A stretch of DNA of 64,000 bases from Paenibacillus sp. PCH8 (GTDB lineage Bacteria; Bacillota; Bacilli; Paenibacillales; Paenibacillaceae), in contig NZ_PKQK01000001.1 of NCBI RefSeq assembly GCF_002968835.1, positions 1,178,001 to 1,242,000 on the forward strand, written 5' to 3'. The notes beneath the pieces were generated by a model. The model worked only from the letters and a program-made list of their open reading frames with translations, ran no database searches and had not been told where the DNA came from. A program made the position numbers and the translations under genes. Shown one piece after another: positions 16,007-25,143 of the stretch. The stretch's first letter is position 1, and every line of letters begins with the position of its first letter.

Positions 16007-16506
16007 AGCTGTATTCCATCCTTTCCATCCAGTACAGACAACGATGAGTGTACAAAGGTATACAAACCTGAATCCTCGCCCTCAGGTACGATATCCAACA
16101 GCGGCACGAGTACAAAAGCCCTTTCTCCCATACGTGGGTGAGGCAATTGGAGCACTTCCGTATCCCGCGTCTCTCCTTGCATCCAGAGCAAATCCAGATC
16201 CACAGTGCGTGGGCCCCAGCGAATGTCACGAACTCGTCCAAGCCGGTTCTCGATATCCAGTAATTCCGTAAGCAACTGCTCCGGTGTCAGGCTTGCCTGA
16301 ACGGCTACTGCCATATTCAGAAATGCAGGTTGGTCTACATATCCTACAGGCTCCGTCTCATACAGCGCAGAACAGCGCAAAACGGATATATGAGGGTTCG
16401 CATCCAGCAATGACAATGCTTCAAGCAGCGTCTGTTCCCGGTCTCCCAAATTAGCCCCTAAAGCAATATAAGCCTCTGAAGATTCAGAGGTCGAATGTGC
16501 AATCAT
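15958..16506 (-). CDS. folK: 6-hydroxymethyl-7,8-dihydropterin pyrophosphokinase
   Basis: Transfers pyrophosphate from ATP to hydroxymethyl-dihydropterin, the step before dihydropteroate synthase. 182 aa. N-terminal AYIALGANLGDRE. The HPPK signature R-W-G-P-R-T-V-D-L-D-L-L is near residues 93-104, and the Mg-binding aspartates and the LPHPRMGERAFVLVPL segment follow. It starts 9 nt after folB stops, and its 3' end overlaps the yazB start. The last residues, after about 160, are less conserved-looking. Confidence 0.95.
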   Translation of the reverse strand: MIAHSTSESSEAYIALGANLGDREQTLLEALSLLDANPHISVLRCSALYETEPVGYVDQPAFLNMAVAVQASLTPEQLLTELLDIENRLGRVRDIRWGPRTVDLDLLWMQGETRDTEVLQLPHPRMGERAFVLVPLLDIVPEGEDSGLYTFVHSSLSVLDGKDGIQLWKTCNWPIASGHSGS

Positions 16507-16515
16507 GATCGGTTC

Positions 16516-16878
16516 TCACTTTCTTGTGCGGCGAAGCTCTACCGTTACGCCCTCAAAATGAATATCGAATGGCGGATGTGGCTTCGTCACCTTGACTGTC
16601 AGTGCATTGATAACAGTATAAGTGTCTAGTAAAGAAGATGCAATATGTTCGCCCAAAGCTTCAATTAACTGAAATGATTTATTTTCGACGATCTGTTTGA
16701 CCAGCTCATGGATCTCCGCATAATTGATGGTTTTGGTCAGATCATCGTTTCGTCCAGCCTCTCCCAAGTCCATATCAATCTCCAGATCAATATAATACCG
16801 CTGCCCAAGTTTCCGTTCTTCTGCAAAAACGCCATGATATCCGTAATACTCCATACGGTGCAATACCATTCTGTCCAC
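16516..16878 (-). CDS. folB: dihydroneopterin aldolase
   Basis: Cleaves dihydroneopterin to 6-hydroxymethyl-dihydropterin and glycolaldehyde. 120 aa, normal length. Typical features are the N-terminal YYGYHGVFAEERKLGQ with the substrate-binding Glu, the central FQLIEALGEHIA, and the C-terminal VTKPHPPFDIHFEGVTVEL with the conserved Lys. The start is GTG at 16878 or ATG at 16869; ribosome-site spacing does not settle it. It stands between folP and folK in the folate operon. Confidence 0.94.
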   Translation of the reverse strand: MDRMVLHRMEYYGYHGVFAEERKLGQRYYIDLEIDMDLGEAGRNDDLTKTINYAEIHELVKQIVENKSFQLIEALGEHIASSLLDTYTVINALTVKVTKPHPPFDIHFEGVTVELRRTRK

Positions 16879-16993
16879 TGGCTCCGCCTGCCTTCTATAT
16901 ATATTGAAATAGTGATCTATTTAAAGATATCTTTTTGCTTTGCCTTTGAAAAACGCTGCGCTTACACTGGACGGGTCACTCGACCCGCCAGTA

Positions 16994-17857
16994 TTATTTC
17001 CTCCGTATACCCGGAGAAGCATATAACATGGCATCACACATGTCTGCCGTCCGCCGCATCGGCTTCACATCATGAACCCGAACCATCTGGCAGCCTTGGG
17101 CAATGCCAAATGCAACGGTTGCTGCTGTACCTTCCAACGCATCATCCGCGCTGACATCCAGTGTGTTCTGGATGAATCTTTTGCGTGAAGTGGCGAGCAG
17201 GATCGGGTAACCCATCTCACCCAGCAGCCCCAATGATGACATGAGCTTCAGATTCTCTGCGAGATCCTTCACGAAGCCAATACCTGGGTCCAATATAATC
17301 TGATCTGTTTGCACTCCCGCGTCTACTGCCAGCTGAATACTTCCCTGCAGATCACTGACGACATCATTCAGATAATGGGTATAGTCTCGTTGCTGTCGGT
17401 TATGCATCAATATGATAGGGCATCCCAGTTCTGCAGCAGTATGGGCCATATTCGGATCTGCCTTTGCACCCCACACATCATTAATGATATGAGCACCAGC
17501 CAGAATGGCCTGACGCGCAACATCGGCCTTATATGTGTCTACTGATATCGGGATATGCGGGGCTTGCTTATGCAATGCTTCAATCACCGGAATGATCCGG
17601 CTAAGCTCTTCATCGGCGTTGACGACCTCTGAACCTGGACGGGTGGACTCTCCGCCGATATCAATCAGGTCCGCGCCATCCGCCATCATCTGTTTTGCCT
17701 GGGCAACTGCCCGCTCTACGTTGGTATAACGTCCTCCATCCGAGAATGAGTCCGGTGTGACGTTAAGAATGCCCATAATCTGAGTTCGTGCGCCCAGCTG
17801 CAATTCTGCTGGTCCCCATGCATAGTTTCGCTCATAGATGACAGGTGTAAGTGTCAT
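16994..17857 (-). CDS. folP: dihydropteroate synthase
   Basis: Condenses hydroxymethyl-dihydropterin pyrophosphate with p-aminobenzoate; the sulfonamide target (sul in B. subtilis). 287 aa with all family signatures: GILNVTPDSFSDGG, D-I-G-G-E-S-T-R-P-G, VDTYKADVARQA, INDVWG, LDPGIGF, TSRKRF and VRVHDV. The ATG overlaps the pabC stop by 4 nt (ATGA), a sign of tight coupling within the operon. Confidence 0.97.
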   Translation of the reverse strand: MTLTPVIYERNYAWGPAELQLGARTQIMGILNVTPDSFSDGGRYTNVERAVAQAKQMMADGADLIDIGGESTRPGSEVVNADEELSRIIPVIEALHKQAPHIPISVDTYKADVARQAILAGAHIINDVWGAKADPNMAHTAAELGCPIILMHNRQQRDYTHYLNDVVSDLQGSIQLAVDAGVQTDQIILDPGIGFVKDLAENLKLMSSLGLLGEMGYPILLATSRKRFIQNTLDVSADDALEGTAATVAFGIAQGCQMVRVHDVKPMRRTADMCDAMLYASPGIRRK

Positions 17858-18738
17858 GAAGTATACCCCGCTTTCTGCCGGTACATACCCAGAAGGGCCG
17901 CGGTAACCGGGCCTATGTGTCCGTTGCTGATTATCGTTTCGGCTCCGTCCCGATCTCTCAACGTCGTAACTGGAACGAGTTCGGTAACGGAGCCTGTTAG
18001 AAATATTTCATCTGCTTGCAGGAAATGATCCCAAGAGGTTAGCACTTCTTTGCAAGGAATACCTCGCTGATTAGCGATTTCAAGTACCACAGCTCTGGTG
18101 ATGCCCGGCAAAATGCCTGTTGTGAGTGCTGGCGTATATAGTACATTTTCCTGCACCCAGAATACATTGCTAACAATACCCTCAGCTACATAACCATCAC
18201 GGGTTAGTTGCAGTCCTTCTGCACCCTGTACCTGCTGCCCGTGTCCGTTCAACTCCCGTTTCGCCAGAATACTGTTCATGTAATGCAGCGACTTGAATCG
18301 CACTTCACCTTCGGGCGTATTACGCGGTGTGGATAGACGTTGAAGCATTTTGCCGTTCTCGTATAGAGAGGGGGAAGGTTCAGATAATGCTTTTGCCAGG
18401 ACGATATGATTGGGTTTCATATAATCACCAGAAGGGAGGCCCAATGGCGCTTCACCCGCTGATACCGTGTAACGCACGTAAGCATCCTGAAGTTCATTAG
18501 CATGCATCAGACGGGTAATCCATTCCGTCACTTCTGCTGCGGTTGTTGTAAAAGGAATACCCAACTCCCTACATCCTGAAGCCATACGCTCCAGATGACG
18601 TTCCAGAAGATAGGGCACACCCCGATACGTCCGGAACGTCTCGAATAATCCTAGTCCGTACAAAAAGCCGTGATCCGTTACAGGAACCACGGCTGCCGCC
18701 ATATGAACCAACGCTCCGTTTATCGCGGCATATTGCAT
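17854..18738 (-). CDS. pabC: 4-amino-4-deoxychorismate lyase
   Basis: PLP enzyme of fold type IV that releases pyruvate from aminodeoxychorismate to form p-aminobenzoate. 294 aa. N-terminal DHGFLYGLGLFETFRTYRG is typical; the cofactor Lys lies in FKSLHYMNSILAKRE. VAEGIVSNVFWV and the GILPGITRAVVLE segment bind the PLP phosphate. It begins 1 nt after pabA. D-amino-acid or branched-chain aminotransferases share the fold, but the pabBAC context settles the assignment. Confidence 0.94.
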   Translation of the reverse strand: MQYAAINGALVHMAAAVVPVTDHGFLYGLGLFETFRTYRGVPYLLERHLERMASGCRELGIPFTTTAAEVTEWITRLMHANELQDAYVRYTVSAGEAPLGLPSGDYMKPNHIVLAKALSEPSPSLYENGKMLQRLSTPRNTPEGEVRFKSLHYMNSILAKRELNGHGQQVQGAEGLQLTRDGYVAEGIVSNVFWVQENVLYTPALTTGILPGITRAVVLEIANQRGIPCKEVLTSWDHFLQADEIFLTGSVTELVPVTTLRDRDGAETIISNGHIGPVTAALLGMYRQKAGYTS

Positions 18739-18739
18739 A

Positions 18740-19315
18740 TTATACCTTCACCTGTTGAGACAGGAAGTTGCGAAGCATCTGATGACCGTGGTCTGTAATA
18801 ATGGATTCCGGGTGGAACTGAACGCCTTCAATGGCATATTCTTTGTGACGCAGGCCCATAATCTCACCTTCGGTTGTCTCTGCTGTAATCTCCAGGCAGT
18901 CGGGCAAGCTGCTACGCTCCACAATCAGGGAGTGATAGCGGGTAGCTGTAAACGGAGATGGCAATCCGACAAATACGGATGTCCCATTATGGTGCATCTC
19001 TGATGTTTTGCCATGCATCATGCGCTCAGCGCGAATAACGTTGCCGCCAAACGCTTGTCCAATCGCCTGATGACCAAGACATACACCAAAGATCGGAATA
19101 TTTCCTTTGAAGTGGTCGATGACAGCCAGACTAATCCCCGCCTCATTCGGCGTACATGGACCAGGAGAGATCAGAATATGATCCGGTGCCAGAGCCTCTA
19201 TGCCTGCCAGATCAATCTCATCATTACGGTGAACTTCCACCGTCTCACCCAATTCTCCAAGATATTGAACCAGGTTGTACGTGAAGGAATCATAATTATC
19301 GATAACCAGTATCAT
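18740..19315 (-). CDS. pabA: glutamine amidotransferase subunit, aminodeoxychorismate/anthranilate synthase
   Basis: Class I glutaminase that feeds ammonia to PabB. 191 aa, complete. Motifs are N-terminal [18 protein letters not shown], the oxyanion-strand [13 protein letters not shown], the nucleophile in [10 protein letters not shown] and the His-Glu pair in QFHPESI. In B. subtilis the equivalent protein (PabA/TrpG) also serves anthranilate synthase; no trp genes are seen here, so that double role is possible but not shown. ATG with GGAGGAG upstream. Confidence 0.94.
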   Translation of the reverse strand: MILVIDNYDSFTYNLVQYLGELGETVEVHRNDEIDLAGIEALAPDHILISPGPCTPNEAGISLAVIDHFKGNIPIFGVCLGHQAIGQAFGGNVIRAERMMHGKTSEMHHNGTSVFVGLPSPFTATRYHSLIVERSSLPDCLEITAETTEGEIMGLRHKEYAIEGVQFHPESIITDHGHQMLRNFLSQQVKV

Positions 19316-19360
19316 ATGCCTGCTCCTCCTATTGTTCCGTCGATGTAAGTGACGGTTGCT

Positions 19361-20968
19361 TCATTTATTTTTTACCAGCTTCAGGCCGTCTGGTTGCTGT
19401 TGTTCTGACTTCTCCATCGCTTCCTCACTGTAATTCACAGCTCTCATCATCGCTCTTGCCTTGTTGCGGCATTCCTTGTATTCCCGGTATGGATCGGAAT
19501 CAATAACAATGCCTGCTCCAGCCTGCACATACCCCGTACCATCCTTAATGGCAAGAGTACGAATGATAATGTTCAGTTCCATGTTCCCACTGTAATCTAT
19601 CCACCCGATGGAGCCCGTATAAGGCCCCCTCCGCACAGGCTCAAGTTCCTCAATAATCTCCATGGTACGGACTTTCGGTGCACCTGTAATCGTTCCACCC
19701 GGGAATGTGGCAGCGATGACATCAAATACAGATAATCCTTCTGCCAGCCTGCCCTCCACCTGGGATACAAGATGCATGACATGGGAATACCTCTCGATGG
19801 TCATCAATTCAGGAACATGAACCGATCCGTAAGCTGCAATACGCCCAATATCGTTACGCTCCAAATCAACCAACATGATGTGCTCTGCCCGCTCTTTCTC
19901 GCTACTGAGCAGTTCATCGGCCATGGCCTGATCCTCGGCGGCGTTAAGGCCCCTTCTTCGGGTCCCGGCAATGGGACGTGCACTGACTTTGCCATTATCC
20001 ACTTTGACCAGCAGCTCGGGTGACCCGCTCACCAGTTGAAAGTCCGGACTGCGCAGCATGCCCATATACGGTGATGGATTCACGAGGCGCAGCCATTCAT
20101 AGATGTGCTCAGCACTCGATTGAAGCCGCTTTTCCTGTCGCAAGGACAGATTGACCTGGAACACATCACCCTGCCTGATATACTCCTGTACCGTGCGCAC
20201 AGCCTGTTCGAAGTCCTCCTGCGGAAAGGAGGTCTCCCACCCTTCGGATTCCCTCTGTGCATCTTCGGGTTGTGGGTTGCGACCGATCTGCCTGTTGCGG
20301 CGTTCCAGTGCCTGCTGTTGTTCCTCAGCCTGCGCAAACCCCATAATATGAACCCAACGTTGCTGCATCGCTGCTGCTCGTCTTTCTGCCGATGCATAAA
20401 AGCTACCAAGATCGGTTTCGTTCTGGTTAGGTTCTATATGCAGATGAACCATACAGAAGAGCGCCTGCTGCTCATGATCGTATGCCCATATTTCTTCAAA
20501 ACGCATCCACCAATAATCGGGCAGAGCCGGATTATCTTCAGCCAACGCTGGCAGCTTCTCCAACGATCTCGCTACATCATAGCTAAGATAACCTGCGTAT
20601 CCACCCCCAAAGTCTGGAGCCCCAGTAACCTTGGGTGCGCTATATGGGGCCGTCCATCTCTTCAATACATCAAGCGGTTTACCGCTGTCTGTCGAGGTGG
20701 TTCCCTGAGTCACTTCATGAATAACCGCTTCTTGACCCTTACCCGAAATAACGGATACGGGTTCTAGCCCCAGAAATGTATATCTCCCGCCTTTACCATT
20801 CTCCAGCACAATTGCATAAGGTGACGCCTGCTGCCAGGCTGCTTCCCACGTTAACGGTAAACCGCCATGATACGGTCCCTCTTCCGACTTGGTGATATAA
20901 GGCATCATGTTCCAGCCTTGTCCAGCCCAATCCGTCCAGTCGGCGTATGTTGTCATCAGGTGTGTCAT
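19361..20968 (-). CDS. pabB: aminodeoxychorismate synthase component I
   Basis: Chorismate-binding subunit that forms aminodeoxychorismate with PabA. 535 aa from the ATG at 20968; the frame extends to 21052, but that start lies in the cysK terminator T-run. The C-terminal chorismate-binding domain (after about residue 260) has the expected FPGGTITGAPKVRTMEIIEELE and GAGIVIDSDPYREYKE. The active-site motif reads P-I-A-G-T rather than P-I-K-G-T, as in anthranilate synthases and a PabB subclass. A hydrophilic insert of about 40 residues (near 205-245) precedes the domain. A -10-like TATACT lies about 50 bp upstream. First gene of the folate operon. Confidence 0.9.
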   Translation of the reverse strand: MTHLMTTYADWTDWAGQGWNMMPYITKSEEGPYHGGLPLTWEAAWQQASPYAIVLENGKGGRYTFLGLEPVSVISGKGQEAVIHEVTQGTTSTDSGKPLDVLKRWTAPYSAPKVTGAPDFGGGYAGYLSYDVARSLEKLPALAEDNPALPDYWWMRFEEIWAYDHEQQALFCMVHLHIEPNQNETDLGSFYASAERRAAAMQQRWVHIMGFAQAEEQQQALERRNRQIGRNPQPEDAQRESEGWETSFPQEDFEQAVRTVQEYIRQGDVFQVNLSLRQEKRLQSSAEHIYEWLRLVNPSPYMGMLRSPDFQLVSGSPELLVKVDNGKVSARPIAGTRRRGLNAAEDQAMADELLSSEKERAEHIMLVDLERNDIGRIAAYGSVHVPELMTIERYSHVMHLVSQVEGRLAEGLSVFDVIAATFPGGTITGAPKVRTMEIIEELEPVRRGPYTGSIGWIDYSGNMELNIIIRTLAIKDGTGYVQAGAGIVIDSDPYREYKECRNKARAMMRAVNYSEEAMEKSEQQQPDGLKLVKNK

Positions 20969-21050
20969 TGCGGTCTGCCGCCCTCCATCTGTCGCTAGTT
21001 CTATTGTCTGATAGTATACTAAAGCGCCGCTCCTTTTAAAAGCATTACGC

Positions 21051-21092
21051 AAAAAAATCCCCCATACCCATCAGGCGGGCAAGGAGGATTGG
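21051..21092 (-). terminator. cysK terminator
   Basis: AATCCTCC pairs with GGGGGATT (one G-U) and TTTTTTT follows on the minus strand, just after the cysK stop. Confidence 0.85.
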
Positions 21093-21109
21093 CTATGTCT
21101 TTGGTCGGC

Positions 21110-22048
21110 TTAGCCTTCGAAGTTGTAGAGTGGTGTGCTGAGGTAACGTTCGCCGTTACTTGGCACGATCACGACAACACGTTTGCCTGCGCCCAGCTGT
21201 TTCGCAACTTGTAGACCTGCGCGAATCGCTGCACCGGAAGAAATACCGGACAGAATGCCCTCTTCCTTCGCTACCTGACGAGCTGTTTCAAAGGCATCAT
21301 CATTCTCAATGTGAATGATCTCATCATAGATTTCCTGATCCAGAATCTCAGGGATAAAGTTGGCACCGATCCCCTGGATCTTGTGAGGTCCTGGTTTGCC
21401 GCCTGCCAGAATTGGCGAAGCCGCTGGCTCAACTGCAACAATTTTAATAGCAGGGAAAGCTTCTTTCAACACTTCGCCTGTACCTGTAATTGTTCCACCT
21501 GTACCAATTCCGGCAACGAAAGCATCCAACGTACCACCCACGGATTGAATCGCTTCAACAATCTCAGGGCCGGTCGTTTCACGGTGGATTTTCACGTTGG
21601 CTTTATTTTTAAATTGCTCAGCCATGAAATAGGTTGGGTTTTCCTTCAACAGTTCTTCGGCTTTTTTGACAGCACCATTCATACCTTCGGCTCCAGGCGT
21701 GAGCACAAGCTCAGATCCGTAGGCGCGAAGCAAGTTACGACGCTCCATACTCATCGTTTCAGGCATAACAATAACGGACTTGTAGCCTTTGGCTGCAGCC
21801 ACCATCGCTATTCCAATTCCCGTGTTACCGCTTGTTGCTTCAATGATGGTACCACCCGGCTTCAGCGTGCCGTCTTTTTCCGCTTCTTCCACAATGCTAA
21901 TTGCGATACGATCTTTCACGCTTGAACCTGGATTCTGGTACTCCAGCTTCACGAATATTTCAGCACTGCCTTCAGGTACGATACGGTTCAGACGAACAAG
22001 CGGAGTACCTCCGATGAGTTCTGTTACGTTATTAACTACTTTAGCCAT
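21110..22048 (-). CDS. cysK: cysteine synthase A (O-acetylserine sulfhydrylase)
   Basis: PLP enzyme making cysteine from O-acetylserine and sulfide. 312 aa. The PLP Lys is in [11 protein letters not shown], with the phosphate-loop T-S-G-N-T-G-I-G and [14 protein letters not shown] downstream; [12 protein letters not shown] is near the C-terminus. ATG with AAGGAGG upstream. It is a single-gene unit with its own consensus-like promoter, a leader of about 215 nt holding a long hairpin, and a strong terminator. Same position between yacD and pabB as in B. subtilis, where CymR controls it; I did not identify a CymR site. Confidence 0.96.
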   Translation of the reverse strand: MAKVVNNVTELIGGTPLVRLNRIVPEGSAEIFVKLEYQNPGSSVKDRIAISIVEEAEKDGTLKPGGTIIEATSGNTGIGIAMVAAAKGYKSVIVMPETMSMERRNLLRAYGSELVLTPGAEGMNGAVKKAEELLKENPTYFMAEQFKNKANVKIHRETTGPEIVEAIQSVGGTLDAFVAGIGTGGTITGTGEVLKEAFPAIKIVAVEPAASPILAGGKPGPHKIQGIGANFIPEILDQEIYDEIIHIENDDAFETARQVAKEEGILSGISSGAAIRAGLQVAKQLGAGKRVVVIVPSNGERYLSTPLYNFEG

Positions 22049-22142
22049 ATGAATGCCCTCCTTAGTGGGATGAATACTACTTAATAAGTCCTGTTGCCCT
22101 ATACTGTGTGGCCGATAGCCTCTGGATGTTATAGAAGAACTG

Positions 22143-22202
22143 CGGAAATCCTGTTAATCCATCCCTTTCTGTTAAGCGTTCCAGACGGGACGGAGGTTTC
22201 CG
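22143..22202 (-). promoter_or_regulatory. long hairpin in the cysK leader
   Basis: In the RNA, CGGAAA-CCU-CCGUCCC on the 5' side pairs with GGGAUGG, AGG and UUUCCG on the 3' side, and UCUG pairs with CAGA inside: about 20 pairs with small bulges. It is 95-155 nt upstream of the ATG. It does not match the T-box or SAM riboswitch consensus I know. Confidence 0.5.
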
Positions 22203-22268
22203 AAAGTTTCTTTGTTCATAAGTTAATCTTTTATATCCGAGTAAACGAGTAGGTATTTGATTATTTTC

Positions 22269-22297
22269 ATCTTATCAACGTTAACCCTTATTGTCAA
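22269..22297 (-). promoter_or_regulatory. cysK sigma-A promoter
   Basis: Perfect -35 TTGACA (22292-22297), 17-bp spacer, -10 TAAGAT (22269-22274). Immediately downstream of the yacD terminator. Confidence 0.85.
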
Positions 22298-22308
22298 TAT
22301 GAGTACTC

Positions 22309-22351
22309 AAAAAAAAACACCCTGCCTTGGGCCTTAGGACCGTAGACAGAG
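22309..22351 (-). terminator. yacD terminator
   Basis: CTCTGTCT pairs with AGGCAGGG (three G-U pairs) and a 9-base T-run follows on the minus strand. Confidence 0.75.
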
Positions 22352-22398
22352 TCTTTTATCAAGATGCAGTAGTACCAAACGATCCTCACGGATGAAAA

Positions 22399-23349
22399 TT
22401 AGGAGGCTGGAATCTCAGACAGGATCACGGCTTCGTACTTGTTACGCAGCATTTGCTCCACCTGTGGCAACGGATCGGCCTGGCCCAGAGCCAGCTGCAT
22501 TCGAATCTCCTCACGAACCTCTTCAGCCGACTGCTCCTGGCGTTCTTCTTTATCATTTAGTCTGATGATAGCATAGCCCTCTTCCACTGGAATTGGACCT
22601 GCAATATCGCCCACTTCCAGTCCAGCAGCGAGTTGAAGGATTTCTTCAGACTGGAATGGATCATTCCGCTCAATCCAACCCAACCTCCCACCAGCATCAC
22701 GAGAGAAACTGTCCGTCGATTGCCTGCGAGCAGATTCTTCAAAGTCTTCGCCCTTCTCCAATGCATCCAGTAAGGAATCCGCTTCCTTTTCTTCTTTCAC
22801 TACGATGATGGACAAATCATATCTCTCGGGGGAAACGTAATCATCACGGTGCTCGGTCCAGTAATGCTCAATATCTGCATCTTTGATCTGTATGCTAATC
22901 GTGGCGATTTTTTCAAGTAATAGCCTATAGCCAGCTTCCAATTCAAGCTCTTGTTTCGACAGTCCCAATTGGGACTTCATTTCGTCAAAATATGATTTCT
23001 CTGAATCGTATCCCTCCATCGCAGCAGCCAGTTCCCTTGCAATCTCTTTAGGAGTGACGGTTAGCTTACGTTCAATGGCTTCGGCATATACGGCTTTACG
23101 GTTTAGCATCTGGAGTAATAACTCACTGCCATAACGTCGTTTCAGCGCATCTGACCATTCCTTGTCCGTGATGACTTCTCCATTGATCGTTGCAACGGCG
23201 CTTCCTTCTTCCGTATTGGCATCATGGGATGCATCTGCCTCATCTTTTCCCTGTCTGAGACCATGCAAAGCCATCACTGTACCCATGACCAACATACCCA
23301 GCGTTAAGACAATTACAGCCGTCCACAACCCTTTTTCCTGTCTTGTCAT
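22399..23349 (-). CDS. yacD: PrsA-like peptidyl-prolyl isomerase, membrane anchored
   Basis: 316 aa. One N-terminal hydrophobic segment (about residues 9-30) without a lipobox, then a SurA-like helical region and a parvulin rotamase domain at about residues 170-265 (ERYDLSIIVVKEEKEAD and RDAGGRLGWIERNDPF). Expected to fold or chaperone proteins outside the membrane. B. subtilis yacD holds the same place between hslO and cysK. It is a second parvulin in the window besides the lipoprotein PrsA at 45418; here the anchor is an uncleaved helix or a signal peptide. Confidence 0.85.
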   Translation of the reverse strand: MTRQEKGLWTAVIVLTLGMLVMGTVMALHGLRQGKDEADASHDANTEEGSAVATINGEVITDKEWSDALKRRYGSELLLQMLNRKAVYAEAIERKLTVTPKEIARELAAAMEGYDSEKSYFDEMKSQLGLSKQELELEAGYRLLLEKIATISIQIKDADIEHYWTEHRDDYVSPERYDLSIIVVKEEKEADSLLDALEKGEDFEESARRQSTDSFSRDAGGRLGWIERNDPFQSEEILQLAAGLEVGDIAGPIPVEEGYAIIRLNDKEERQEQSAEEVREEIRMQLALGQADPLPQVEQMLRNKYEAVILSEIPAS

Positions 23350-23372
23350 TCCGCATCCCGTCCCCGCATGAA

Positions 23373-24263
23373 TCAGTTCTTGGCTTGCTCTAGGATCGTC
23401 ATTAGTTGTTCTTTGTTAAAATCATAAGCTTCATTACAGAATTGGCAAACCACTTCAGCCTGACCTTCTTCTTCAATTAATTGCTCCATTTCCGATTGGC
23501 CCAGGCTGATTAGCGTCTTCTCTACTCGCTCACGTGAACACTCACAGCTGAAATGAATATCTATGCCTTCCATTACCTGTACATCCGGCAGTAAACGGCG
23601 AAGCAACTCTTCCAATTCAAGCCCCTGTTCCAGCAAAGTCGTCACTGGCGGCAATGCGCCAATAGCGTTTTCGATTGCCGTGATCTCTTGATCAGTCAAT
23701 CCCGGCAACAGCTGCATAATGAACCCTCCTGCGACAATAACGGAATGATCCGTATCGACAAGGACACCGACCCCTACAGCAGAAGGTGTCTGTTCGGATT
23801 GGGCAAAATAGTATGTGAAATCTTCACCCAGTTCTCCAGAAATAATGGGCACACTGCCACGGTATGGCTCTTTCAGTCCCAGATCCTTCGTTATGTTGAT
23901 GAAGCCTTCGGTTCCAACCGCGCCTGCAACGTCCAGTTTCCCCACGCTATTACTTGGCAGATGTACATGTGGATTAGAGACATACCCCCGCACCTCGCCT
24001 TTCGCATTGGCATCAGCTACAATCTGTCCAATTGGGCCATCACCGTTGACTTGTATCGTTAGCTTCTCTTCACCTTTTAGCATGGCTCCCATAATGGCTG
24101 CTGTTGTAACTGTACGCCCCATGGCTGCTGTAGCCGTGGGAAACGTATCATGTCTTCTGCGTAGTTCTTCAACCAGTTCCGTAGTCTCGACTGCAAAGGC
24201 TCTTACCTTTCCGTTCATTGCTGTACCACGAATTAAACGGTCATGCTTGTTATTGTTTTCCAA
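23373..24263 (-). CDS. hslO: redox-regulated chaperone Hsp33
   Basis: Cytosolic holdase activated by oxidation. 296 aa. The C-terminal zinc site has the four cysteines as C-E-C-S (in FSCECSRERV) and C-Q-F-C-N (in VVCQFCNEAY). The N-terminal half shows MNGKVRAFAVETTELVEELRRRH and the conserved GPIGQIVADANAKGEVRGYV. Start is TTG at 24263, with AAAGGAGG 9 nt upstream; the ATG inside that spacing is out of frame and the longer frame lacks a site. It follows coaX by about 100 bp, as in B. subtilis. Confidence 0.95.
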   Translation of the reverse strand: MENNNKHDRLIRGTAMNGKVRAFAVETTELVEELRRRHDTFPTATAAMGRTVTTAAIMGAMLKGEEKLTIQVNGDGPIGQIVADANAKGEVRGYVSNPHVHLPSNSVGKLDVAGAVGTEGFINITKDLGLKEPYRGSVPIISGELGEDFTYYFAQSEQTPSAVGVGVLVDTDHSVIVAGGFIMQLLPGLTDQEITAIENAIGALPPVTTLLEQGLELEELLRRLLPDVQVMEGIDIHFSCECSRERVEKTLISLGQSEMEQLIEEEGQAEVVCQFCNEAYDFNKEQLMTILEQAKN

Positions 24264-24366
24264 GTCATTCAGCCTCCTTTGGCGTATCGCCATAATAGTA
24301 GTAACACAGAAAAAACGGCACAACACTTAAGCTGTAATCTCAGCCCGCTGTATGCCGTCTCTATGC

Positions 24367-25137
24367 TTACCTTTCCCGGTTCCGCTCATAGATGATACGC
24401 AGCCCTTCAAGCGTAAGCAGCGGATCTACTTCCTCTATACTACGGGTTTCTTCTGCAATAAGTGATGCGAGACCACCCGTTGCAATGACTCTGGGCCTCG
24501 CTCCCATTTCTTCGCGAATGCGCTCTACGATACCATCCACCTGTCCTGCATAGCCATATATAATACCTGCTTGCATCGCGTGAATCGTGTTACGACCAAT
24601 GACCTTCTTGGGTTTCTCCAGCTCAATGCGAGGCAACTTGGATGCCCGCTCATAGAGCGCTTCGGTGGCAATGTGAATGCCGGGAACGATGGCTCCCCCC
24701 AGGTAATGACCTTTCTCGTCAATACAGTCAAAGGTTGTCGCAGTGCCGAAATCGACTACAACGAGAGGACCGCCATACTTTTCAACGGCTGCCACTGCAT
24801 TAACAATACGATCTGCGCCAACTTCGCGCGGGTTCTCGTACCGCAGGTTCAAGCCCGTTTTGATGCCAGGCCCCACGAGCAGCGGCTTTTTGCCCACATA
24901 TTTCTCGCACATTGCTTCAATCACATTCACCAGCGGAGGAACCACAGATGAAATGATCACACCTTCAATCTCACGTGCCCGGATACCAGACATATGAAAT
25001 AAATTATAAATTAATACGCCGTATTCATCCACTGTTGACTGACGCGATGTACTCAGACGAAAGTGGTGCAGCAATTCCCGGCCTTGATATACACCGAGCA
25101 CCATATTGCTGTTCCCCACGTCTACAACTAGAATCAA
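24367..25137 (-). CDS. coaX: type III pantothenate kinase
   Basis: ATP-dependent phosphorylation of pantothenate, first step of CoA synthesis, by the feedback-insensitive ASKHA-fold type. 256 aa. Motifs are the phosphate-1 loop [31 protein letters not shown] (phosphate 2) and [12 protein letters not shown] start with GGGGTGA 6 nt upstream; that site overlaps the nadC stop codon, so the two genes are coupled. Position downstream of ftsH and before hslO is as in B. subtilis, except that nadABC is inserted. Confidence 0.95.
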   Translation of the reverse strand: MILVVDVGNSNMVLGVYQGRELLHHFRLSTSRQSTVDEYGVLIYNLFHMSGIRAREIEGVIISSVVPPLVNVIEAMCEKYVGKKPLLVGPGIKTGLNLRYENPREVGADRIVNAVAAVEKYGGPLVVVDFGTATTFDCIDEKGHYLGGAIVPGIHIATEALYERASKLPRIELEKPKKVIGRNTIHAMQAGIIYGYAGQVDGIVERIREEMGARPRVIATGGLASLIAEETRSIEEVDPLLTLEGLRIIYERNRER

Positions 25138-25143
25138 AGAGGT

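Noticed and set aside
22049..22270. T-box or SAM riboswitch before cysK
   Set aside because: The conserved T-box sequence and the S-box core are absent, although a long hairpin exists.
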